A DNA stretch of 64,000 nucleotides from Euborellia annulipes (lineage: Eukaryota > Arthropoda > Insecta > Dermaptera > Anisolabididae), in assembly GCA_023213315.1 (NCBI GenBank), contig JAKCPI010012453.1:17087-81086 (forward strand), read 5' to 3'. How positions within the stretch are numbered: position 1 is the first letter of the stretch; the number at the start of each line of letters is the position of its first letter. Below are positions 37,301-49,300 of the stretch, piece by piece. A program made the translations under genes and the position numbers. The notes beneath the pieces were generated by a model that saw only the letters and a list, made by a program, of their open reading frames with translations, did not search any database and had not been told where the DNA came from.

Positions 37301-40300
37301 ATTTATGCGAGATGTTTCTAATAAATTGCTTTTGTTATAAAGAAAAATCTCCCAAGAGTTGATGGAATTATATATGGCTCCATATAAGAGAGGTTTAGAG
37401 GCTATAAATCGCAGGCATCCAAATAAAAATTCTTCCCATTGAAATAAGTATTATTAGTTCAAAAGAAAATTATAACAATAATAATAAATGAGTTTTAATT
37501 CATAGGATATAACATTTCAAACAATTTGTTTTCGTTATATACTTTTTCTTTTGGTCCGACTTCGAACTTGGATTGGTTCCTTGTTCGGGATTTATTCGTT
37601 TTTATTTTGGCTGCTTTATAGTTTTTAAAAGATGCTTGAATTGAAGGAAAAATTAAAAAAAAAAAAAACCTTTGATATTATGTTAAAAGAAAGCATATAA
37701 AGAAAATGTATATAAAATTACAATAATGGCTTTGGTCAGCTGAGATTCATGAGTTCATTGCAATGGCTTTCTCTTCTTTTTTTCATATTTTTCAACACTT
37801 TCTTTCAGCTTTTCCTGAATTGATATTATCCCCAAACCAAAAAGAAAATTATATATTTGTATTGTTAAAGGGTTTTTTTTTTTTTTTTTTTAACACAAAC
37901 TTTTTCTCATTCACACACAGATACACACAGTCTTTTCGGAAACTTAGACCATTTAAGACTTTAAAAGATACTCGTATGTTTAATATATCTCCAGGCATTC
38001 TCATTTAAGCCATTTGGTATCCAAATGGCTTAAATCATCGGACTGCCTGGGGTCCGAACCCGCGACTTTTGTTATACGAGGTTAGCACGCTAACCCTTAC
38101 ACCAAGACCCGAGGGCTGTTAAAGGGTTATAGTCTAAGGAAAAAAGTGTAAATAAAGTGTTTAATTTTTTTAAATTTGCCGGGGGGGGGGGGCTGGCAAC
38201 GGAGAAGAGTTTCAGTCACCACAATCGTTGCAGTTAAGCAATGCCAAACCTGCGAAGGCTCGGGATTGGGAACCCCGAGCAATCAGTGGAACGCCTCTCA
38301 GTAGCCATCGATACTATTGTATTTGAAAATAAAGTGTTAAAATTTTTTTTAATTTCTTTTGGCTATATATATTAAATATTTCCGAATTTTAAATGGTTTT
38401 ACAAATGAGATACAGAAAAAATTAAAAAAATATTAGTTAAAATCTTAATAAACGTTTGTTTTTGTTTCTGTTTCTTAATTTAAACAATAATTTTTTAATT
38501 AAATTTGCGTGTTTAATATTTCTTGATGAAATGAGCATTTATAAGTAGTTTTTAATTGTCCATTTCGAAGAGAAATGTGAATATTTGATGGCCACTAGGC
38601 CATCTCAAATGCTGCTATCAACTCCGATGAACATCTAGGCTAAGCACGTTTATTATTTGAGCGCTCATTCAAATTTCCACTCTCGAAAATATCAAGAGTC
38701 ATATTTATATTTTATATTTGCATATATATAAAGGTAAAGGTACGAATTATTTGTGTTAAGAAACAATGAGTTTATTCAAATTTTTTCGTTTAAATTCAAA
38801 AGAGAGGTTTTAATTTAGAGAAATTAAAGAATTAAATAGAATAAAGTCATCTTTAAAATATATTTATTAAAATATAGTCAAATTATTGAAATTAAACACA
38901 GATGGTGAAATGTTTATTTTACTGTAAATAGCGAATTAATCTATAAAAACATCTGCTGTCAGATTGGGCTTTGGGAACGAGCTAATTCGTTATAATGTTT
39001 GGACAATTTAGTGATATATCATTGGCGTGGCTATCATATCACAATTAGGAGTTTTTTCCTACCCTTCCACAAAGGATCACCTTTTTTTTTTTTTTTTTTT
39101 TTTTTTAAAACATTCACACTTTTTTCTCATTCACACTCACACTCACACACACATTCACACTGTCTTTTCGGCAGCTCAGGCCATATAAGACATTTACGAT
39201 AACCGTTATTTATGAATTTATATATATTAGGGTCCAGGCATTTTTATTTAAGCCATCTGGTATCTAGATGGCTTAAATAAAATCATCGGACTGCCTGGGG
39301 TCCGAACCCGCGACGCACAGTGGGCTGAAATAGGAAAAAAAGCGGCCATAATTCGAAAAAATGAACTTCAAAATATAAAAACAACGTTTTGCACACTAAT
39401 AATAGACTATATGTGGACCTCAGGACAATAATTCATTTTTTTTTTACCCAACCCAAACCAGAGTTATAGAGCGCCAAAGTGGGCAAGAAAACTTACTAAC
39501 TTTTCTTTGCGTTTTAAGTCGATATTCAGAAATTTTTTTTCATGTATTAATATTAATCCAATTTTAATGAATTTTTTTTTTAATCATAGATAAATTAATC
39601 TTCTTTCTGAATATATTTTTGTTTTTCTTGTATTTCAGTTATTTATTTTTAAATAAATTTTTTTTGTAAGTAAAAAAAAAAGCAATATAAATTTTTTCCA
39701 ATTTCAAAAAAGTATATGGGCATCCTCTTGCCTTCTAACAAACTCAATAGATTCTGAAACTAGAATACATGTAGAACATAATTGCATCGAAACTTTTTGC
39801 CCGATTTTGCCCAAAAAATTTTTATTAATTTTTTTATAAATAACTCGGCAGAAAAACAAGTGATTTCCCTCAAACCATATGAACTTCTCTCTGCTTTACA
39901 GATAATATTGAAACGTGACAAAGGGCTGAAGGACAAAATAAAATCAGGCTATTATTAGAATGACCATAAAATTTGAAGGGGGGCCTCAAATTTTGTAATC
40001 TTTTGAAAAAATAATCTATTAAAAGGGAATATTCAATATTTGAAAATTTCATTTTTTCTTGTTCATATTCTTATTAATATTATTGAAATAACTATATTAT
40101 TTTTGTATACAAGTGATAAAGCCCCCTGGACCCCCTTACATGCCTTCAGCGAGCAAATGCATCACATTTATTCTTGCTCACTGTTTGGAAATTTTGCAAT
40201 TGCTCGACTTCGGCGGAAAATTTTAAAGTTTTAAATTTCTCTCAGTGACTCCACTTCCTCTGTCTCTGGCCAATCAGCGAGAGACAGTAGTAAACAGGAA

Positions 40301-43300
40301 CATAAAATAGAAGTTAGTGGCTAGAATATTGTAATTTATTTTTTAGCAAATAATTTTTATTTAAGTATAATGTCAGAAACATAGAAGCCGACTCCAAGGG
40401 GCCCAAGGGGCTCGAGCCCCCTCCCCCCCCTTCCCCAATGTTGAGGGAAGAGAAAATAGTCATCTTTGTAATCAACAATCCATTAAAATGTATATAAAGA
40501 CATATTGCTTGTAATTACCAAAAAAAAAAATATTTTTTGCTTCCTTCAGTAAGAGGTAGTTCACCCCATCTATATATTTTGTAAAAATAAATGACATTTT
40601 CGTAACGAGTGACCTTTAAAATGTATATAAAGACATATTGCTTGTAATTATCAAAGCAAAATTTTTTTAACACCTTGAGTAAGGGGTAGTTCACCCCATG
40701 TATGTTTTTAGTAAAAATAGATGACATCTTTGGAATCAGCATCCATTAAAATGTATATAAAGACGTATTGCTTGTAATTATCAAAAAAAATTTTTTTTTT
40801 GCTCCCTTCAGTAAGGGGTAGTTCACCCCATGTATGTTTTTTGTAAAAATAAATGTCATTTTTGTAAAACGCATATTTTTTTTGATTTTTTGACATGTCC
40901 CGAGTCGAAATCGAACGCCTGGTTTGAACCTTTTAGTCCTGAATTCCCTTGTTATTTGATGGGATGTTATTTATTTACAATTTTGTGAAAGCCTACTGAT
41001 TCTACCAGGAGAATTAGAAGATTCAAACCAGTACTTGAACGCCTGGTTTGAACCTTTTAGTCCTCAATTCCTTTGTTATTTGATAGGATTAAAATTTGGT
41101 TAAAGCCTACTAAACCTACCAGGAGAATTAGAAGGTTCAAACCAGTACTTGAACGCCTGGCTTGAACCTTGCAGTCTTCAATTGAGGACTAAAAGGTTCA
41201 AGCCAGGCGTTCGATTTTGACTCGGGAAGTACTGGTTTGAACCTTCTAATCCTCTCGGGTAAAAATTAAAAACAGTGCGATCTCAGCGCCAAAGCTTTAA
41301 TAGATGACCACCTTTCATTTTCTTTCATTCCTTGGATATTTGGATTTATTATCGATAAAAAAGAAGTAAGTTTTAAGATTTATTTTCATTTTTTTCATTA
41401 ATTTTCTTTATTATTATTAATTATTTTTATTAATTTAAGGGTCAACGTTATAAAAACAAGCCAAAACAAAATGATAAGGTTAGCTGTTATTTTTTATTTT
41501 TTATTTTTATTTTTTTATATATATGTTATCTTATATTCTATTTAATTTTTTCAATTATATTCATTATAAATTTTAGTTGTAAAAACACATTGGCCTGAAG
41601 AAGCCACTTTAATTTTAATAAATGAATACAAGGAACATTGGCCATTCATGTCATTTTGAAAGGTAAAAAGACAAATTAAAAAAGATTATAAATTTATAAA
41701 ATTAATTTATATATTTTTCACATTTCCAGAGAACTAAAAAGAAGTTCTTACTGAAAAGAAAAATATTTTTCCACATGTGATAGCTGATGGTATAGGCCTA
41801 CAAATGTAGCCAATGTAAAAATTAATGTGATTTATTTTAGAGATGGAAACTCATTTTTACATCCATATTTTCTTTAAACCAATTTCAGTAATGAATCTCC
41901 AGAAATATTGGAATCGACACGAAGAGCATTTGGAATTTTTAAAATTTTTTAAATATATGTTATCTTATTCTCAAATTAAAGAAAATTGATATTTAAACAA
42001 AAAATATTTTATTTAAAGATTAATTTGATTTTCCTTTTATTTAAGAATTTAATTGTAGCGAAATGAAGAGCAAAACGTGAAGATCCATCAAAATCTCGAC
42101 ATCGAATTTTTGACATGAATCCAATACTTTCTCTCTATATATATTAACATATATAGATGTAAGAGAAAGTAAAAAATTTCGAATGTGGAGTGCCAAGTTG
42201 TATAAATTAGCAAAGAGGTATGCTTGTTTTTTGGCATTGAGAAAAATAACTTTTAGAGTGTTTTCTTCAAATATTTCGATGGCATTTAATAGGACTTCTT
42301 CATCAGCGGTGAAGTGCTATTAAATGTCTTTGCTAATCTAACAAAATTATCAGAACTTTTTTGTCACTCTGTATATATGTATATAAACAAATTTTAAATG
42401 AGAATTCATAGGCCTAAACTAGGATTCCAGCATTCAATACTGCTGGTCGTAATAGTAGATCTGGTAGACTTAAACTAGTATTTCGAATACCTGGTCTGAG
42501 TCTAAACATGTCAAAAAGGGACATAAGTAGACTTTTTAGAACCAAACCAGACTATCAAATTCCCATAGAAACCATGCTTTCAAATCCTAGTTTGATTCTG
42601 TTAAGTCTACTTAGACAACAATTAGATTCTGAGGTTTTGTAGACTCAAACCAGGCGTTCGATTTCGACTCGGGGTGTTTTTCTTTATATTTCACACATCA
42701 TAATTTTTTTTTCAACTTTGTCAAGGGGTAATTTCAACCCCTTTTGGTAAAATATGAAAATATTGAAGGGTATAGTAGAACATATGATTATGTATGTATA
42801 GTTTTAATTTTGTAAAAATCCGCCCAAAAAAAGATAATTATGGCCGCTTTTTTTCGATTTCAGCCCACTGTGCGACGTTTGGTATATGAGGTTAGCACGC
42901 TAACCTCTACACCACGCCCCGTGGGCACAAAGGATCACCTTTTCCAAAAATAATTAAATTAATAAATTATTGAAAAATACTCTTTTTTAGATGCTTTAGG
43001 CAAAAATATATGATATTCAAATTTTTTTAAGTTAAGTTTTTCCTATCCTAGCTTAGATTTTTGACTACCCCTACGAAACATGGCCGGTCAAAATTTTTTA
43101 ACATTTTTAGGATTTTTTTTTTTAGCTTTAGGCAAAGTCTCGCATACTGTCCATTTGTACTTTTTTGAGCGCCTCTTAGAAGTTTTACATAAATTATTTA
43201 TTTTTATATAGTGAAAATCTAACAAAAATTAATGCATTTAATTTTATGAATGATTTATTTCATTGAAAAAAAGAATAAACACATTATCAGGTCTATTCTC

Positions 43301-46300
43301 TAAGCAAAAACGTAAACTTTTATTTCTCCAAGCAAAAACGTTTACTTACGTTTACGTTAACTTTTAACATGTGTAAACAAAATTAATTCATTTTAACGCT
43401 TTCTTGCTTCAAATAGCTATTCTGTAAACAACAATTTTAAAGCCAAAGCGTTAACATTTAGTAAATAGTGTTAAAAATTATTGCCATGTTTAGGGGGCCT
43501 TTAATATTTTAATGTCTATTTAAAATAAAAATGGCATCCTTAACCTAAAAAGTAAGGTTATGATTTTGTTAGCTTTGAAATAAAGGCAACATGTTAACGT
43601 CGCTGTTAAAACTTTGTTTAGGGAATAGCATTTTTTTTTTTAACACTCACACTTTTTTCCCATTCACACACACATACGCACAGTCTTTTCGGCAACCTAG
43701 GCCATATAAGACTTTATACGATAACCAGTTGGTACCAAAGGCAGCCTGCACCCTTTGTTTTTTTAAAAAAAAAAAAAAAAAAGAGAAGACATTAGCTTTA
43801 CATGGCTGGGGTCTCGGGTTTGCTTGGTGTTGTAATGGCCTTAGATGCCTAAAAATACCTTTAAAAAAAAATTTAATTTACTGATTGGGTGAATTTTAAT
43901 AACGGCTCATTTCATATTCTTTAACCCGGTAAGTAACTTTGATTAGACATAGCTGAGCTGGTCTAGTCGTTTTTCTGGATATTAAGAGATTAAATTCAGA
44001 TATATCACGATTATCACTTATGATAAGTCATTTAAATGTCTTGGTTCGTTACATGTTGATTTTAATTTTTTTTTTTTTTTTTTTTTTTTAATTCAAAAGA
44101 AAATATAATAATCACGTATTTTATTATAAATAAATAAAAAGTTAATATAAAGTTTCTAAATCAAAAATGAGAGATGAGATGGATCGTTTTAGAAATGGAT
44201 ATAATGAATTAGAAAAGATAATCGAACATTTTCACAAACTTCGTGACCTCTTGTTTCCTTCTTTAGCTGTTCTAGAGCTAAAAGAAAAATTGATTGGCTT
44301 TTCTGCCGACACTCCTGCCACCAAACCCAAAAAAAAAAAAAAAAAAAAAAAAAAAACACACACCTATACTTCTTTTGCGATTAGATTTATAGGACTTGGA
44401 AAGTGATTATAGTGAATAGATTGGATTAATTGTTTTGATTAGAATGAATGGAAAGTTCACGGTCAAGGTGAAGTAAGTTAAACGTTGATCATTCCCGATC
44501 TCTAATGATTGTTCGAAATGAATTAAATTCCAAGTTTAATTAAGCCAGCATCTGTCAGCAAATTTTGAATAATGTTAGAGATTAAATACTCCTATTCCTA
44601 ACTTCTATCTAACTTTTCTATAACACGCGAGAGGATAAAAGCATTGGCTAATTATATAAAGACTTAAGGCCAAGTTCAAAGTTATATTTTAATATAACTT
44701 ATAAAATTTTAGAAATGAAATAATAATTAATCAAAAAATAAAGTAGGGAAAGAAAACTTTTTTCATTAAAAAAAAAATAGATAAACTAATTTAATTTGAC
44801 CTTAAATATGTTTTTTATATAATTTCCTGTAATATAAAAAAGTATTTTGTTTAATATGTAAGTAGCCTATACTTATTAAAATAAAATTATTTATATCCTG
44901 GACATTTTGAAAATAAATAATTCATAAATTGAATAATTTTTTTCAAATAAAAATCTCATGTGACTGGTCGCTCAGCACACAACTCTCTCTGACCTTCGAT
45001 AATCGAAAGTTGTGTTCTGTGCTTGTCACACCAGATTTTTGTGTCGACACATATTTAGTTTCGGACAGAAGGATACATTTGAATTTAAGATTTAAAATAT
45101 ATATTCATGGGAAAATATGGGGGCTATATTTTGTTACCATGGCAACCATTTCTCCTATATTTTCTATAAAGTACAAGAGGAGAGTGGTCTTCAGAAGATT
45201 TAAATGGCAAAATGAGAATATACATTTTAAAGAGCATCTTAAAAATTTTCACGTTTAAGAGTGGTGCCTAACTTAAATATAAAATTTCAACCTCGTAGCT
45301 CAATTCCATCATGCTTAAAATTGAGCACACACACACAAAAGACAGACCATCTCGCGAAAACCACTTTTTTGGATTCAGGGAACCTTAAAACGTGTATATA
45401 CATCAAAATCTCGACATCGAATTTTTGACATGAATCCAATACTTTCTCTCTATATATATATACCCCACCCCCCCCCCCCTCGGAACTCTGAATACTTTAT
45501 ATTACTTTTTTTTTAGTATTCTCGGCATCTTAGATGTTATAGGCTTTGGATGATAGTCATAATAATAACGATATAAGTTTATACAGCAAATAATAATAAT
45601 AATGATATAAATAGAGGTCCAGGCACATTCATTTATATCATTTGTATCCAAATTATTTAAATAAACATTCACCGAAAAGCCTGGGATCCGAACGCACGGA
45701 CTTTATGAGGTTTTCAATAAAGACATTTGTCACATCTCTAACCTCTCGAGCACGAAGGGAGGGGAAGCTGAATCGTTTAGATCATAATAATTAAATCATC
45801 AATAAATATAACTTTAAAATTATTTTTATATTATTTCGATGCTTTTTCATTTGCTAAATGTTAAACAATTAAAGGTTAAATTATTCGCAACTTTCAGTTC
45901 AATGTTATCTTGATTTAATTCCTTTAGCTTTTAATATTTTAATAAGGTATTATATAATTCTATACAAAGGCTATTTATGAGTACGCCAGAAGGAATAATT
46001 AATTACAAAAGGTCATTTCATATCATTGAAAAAACTTTCAATATAGCAGAATACAAACCAAACAGCTTATGCTTTAGTTAGTTTTGAAATGTTTGCTTAA
46101 TTCGCTGTTCAGAGAAATGCCTATCCACAGGCTTTTTTTATAATAAAAACAAACAGAGATGATTTATATGGTATAGATCAATCATAAAGAGTTTAAATGA
46201 AAATATTTATGAAATATGAACAGGAAAATTTATTTTATTTAGATATAAATTTACTACTCGTAGTAAGTGTTATATGAAAAATAAAAATTTTTTTTTGGCA

Positions 46301-49300
46301 AAATATTTAGCATAACGATAAGTAAAATTAGGAAATAAAATGGATCAAAGGGGTTTTAATATTTGTTTTTGGCAGAATATTCTCTCCCCTCTCTTAGGAA
46401 CGAATTAGACCGTATCAAATTTTTTACTTTCTTTTAATTAATATATAGTAAGAGAAAGTATTGGAATCATGTCGAGATTTTGATGGGTTTGAGGCCCCAG
46501 AATCCAAAAAAAAGTGGTTTTTGCGATATGGTCTGTCTGAACAAAATATCTTAAGAACGAAAAGAGCTAGGAGGTTGAAATTTTACATTTAAGTTAGACA
46601 TCCCCCTGAGACTTGGAAAGAAGCTTTTGAATAAATTTCGGCCAAAGAGTACTAGTACTTTATTGATGCACAAGTGGTAAAGGCGAGCAAATGCATCAAA
46701 TTTATTCTTGCTCATTGGAAATTTTCAAATTTCCCTCTCCCGCTCCACTTCCTGTAACACTAGCCAATCAGCGAGAGAACAGGCACATACACACAGGGAC
46801 AGGAAGTCAGCGGCTAGCGCTTTATATAGTAATGATCTTTTTCAGATTTTTCCATTTTCTCAAAATTAATGATTAAAATTCAAAATTCAATTATTTTTTA
46901 TACCAGATTAAAAAACAATTAATAAAAGTTTAACTCTTATTTCCTAATATCATACACTTTCATAAAAAAAAATTGTTTTGTCATTCTCCTCAAATATTTT
47001 TATTGGGTTAATAATTTTAAAGTACCTATGTGAAAGCCAATAGCACACATATTTAAATGATTTTCAAAAAAAATGAATATAATTTTTATGTTGGTGAAGT
47101 AGAGATAATTGGACATCTGTTCCGGAGCTCTAACTGCATTTGTCTATAAAAAATGATTTCTAAGAATAGGATTTTTCAAGAAAGTATAGTGCAGCTTGCA
47201 AATAATAAAATATACAGACATGCTAAAATGCAGCTAGCAATTATTTACGATAAAAAAAATCATTTATATATTTTTTGTCACGATTCTTTATTTATTCTCC
47301 ATAAAACAGAGGTTGGAATATTATATTCGAAAGGTATATTTTGATAATCTCAAAATCTCTCGGAAAAAGCAATAGGGATAGAAAGGTGAGTAAAAAAAGA
47401 AGAAAATTTTTAAAACTTATTGAAATTTTTTAAAAAGGTTATAAATATTAGAACATTTAATAAAAAATGTTAATGAAAAAATGATCCAATGAAATGGCGT
47501 AAATAAATAAATAGAATAAGAACAGGTGAATTTTGTCCAAAAAACGAAAAGATCAACACTCAAAATAAAGAAAGTTTGCTGCTAGTCTTGGGAGACTCAT
47601 ATTTATTGGTGGACTAACAAATTTACCACATATGTACTATCTATTGCAATAGTATTGTGTCTAAAGCCCGGTAGTTAGGCAGCTAAAATGACACTAGCAC
47701 AAGCTTTCTTGTGTGTTTTGAAAAAGACTCTCACACAGACAAGAAAGCTTTAGTGTGCGTGTGCCATTTGGGCTGCCTAACTACCGGGCTTTAGTCACAA
47801 TACTATTGCAATAGATTGAACCATCATCGGCATATGTATTGAGCCTAACGCACAGGATTTAGGTAACCCAAATGGCACACGCTTGTATTGGGCAGAACCT
47901 TTTCAAAACAGACAATGTGAACCTTTTTCACAAAATTCTTTTTCAAAAAATTTTTTTTAATATTCTATTTTCAAGTTATACCAAAAATAAAAATGATCCC
48001 CTAGATAACTTAATTTCTTAGAACTGCCCAATGCAGGCGTGTGCCATTTGGGTTGCCTAAATTCTGTGCGTTAGTTTCAATACATATGCCGATGATGGTA
48101 TGTGTTTGCCGGATAAGAACGAATACAAACAAGAGTAATCGAGAATGGATGCTATTAAAAAAAAAAAAAAAATTACAATGCAAAAATTATCAGAGTTTCA
48201 TATATATAAATAAATAATTTATGCCAATTGAATTATTGAATATTCAAATTTCTATCCATATTGAACATCATATTAAAAGTTAATTTTGCTTTAGTAATTC
48301 ATTAATATGATAATAAATCTGTTTAGATATCAATTATAATCTACGTATTGGTAATTATAGGGCGTTGCTTTATCTCTTAATTTTCTTGGATAAATAAATA
48401 GATTTAATCAAAAGCTATAAAAACTTATTATTAGGATGAAAAGATTTTGGAGCTGATTAAATTTACATGATAGATTTTAGACTTGTTAGATTAAGAGAAG
48501 GATGTAATGAAAATTTATGTTTCTAAAATCTGAAAACCAAAGAAGGAAGCTATTTCCGATTTTTAAAAACAGTCATATATTTAAATAATTCCAGATAGTA
48601 TAACAAGAACATCTTTGAATTAACTTTAAGGTGCGCGTCTCGAAAAGCCGTTTGAAGACGATTGACTATCGAGTTACTCTAGGCGGCAAGAGATGGCGTT
48701 AGTTTTTTCCATAGGAATACAAGGGATTTATTCAATTTCATTTTAAAGATTCCAGCTAATTAATTAAGGGTAAAAAATTAATTATTTTTTAACACAATGA
48801 TTACTAATTTAATTATCTATAAGATATAGAGCGAATGTTTTAAAAATATCTTTTATTTAATGCGATTAATCTAAAAAATTTATTTTTTCGAAAATCAAAA
48901 AAAGGGCTTCTATAAGTTGTAGATATTTTAAATAGCTTTAATTTAAAAGAAATTTGAGGTCGATAGCTTCAAAATTGTGGCCGCTGGAATCTCCCAAAAT
49001 TAGTACCCCGAGACGCGCACCTTAAGGTATTATTTTAAAATGACTTCATAGAATAATTAACAGGTTCAAGAGTGAACAAAAATTGTAGTACAAATAGAAA
49101 AATATTCACCTCACTGTGTTAACTCATATGTATTGTCTAGGAATCATAGAGTCAATTTCAATCCAAACCAATAAAATTTTTTTCAAAAAAATTGGATACA
49201 TATTGAACTATTATGCATGAATATCTTTTAATTTAGATGAATATTTTGAAAACATAAATTAAAAAAATTAAAAAATATGATTATATTATATAAACAAAAT

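Larger units (their letters stand above)
39316..42872. mobile_element. Transib-type element, 3557 bp, non-autonomous
   Basis: Terminal inverted repeats start CACAGTGGGCTGAAAT, with the CACARTG heptamer known from Transib and from V(D)J signal sequences. CGACG is duplicated at 39311-39315 and 42873-42877, matching Transib's 5-bp GC-rich target preference. No RAG1-like transposase frame is visible. The interior has tandem repeats (40483-40870), a nested element (40899-42673) and a scrap of the hairpin-capped repeat (42078-42172). Confidence 0.8.
39086..42925 (-). mobile_element. SINE-A copy split by a Transib-type insertion
   Basis: The SINE is 278 bp once the insert and its 5-bp duplication are removed. 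It is flanked by an 18-bp TSD CACAAAGGATCACCTTTT (39068-39085, 42926-42943). Head on the right, poly-A on the left. Confidence 0.88.

Noticed and set aside
40483..40870. Possible CRISPR-like array
   Set aside because: Only three long (about 130 bp) head-to-tail units without unique spacers, in a eukaryotic transposon.
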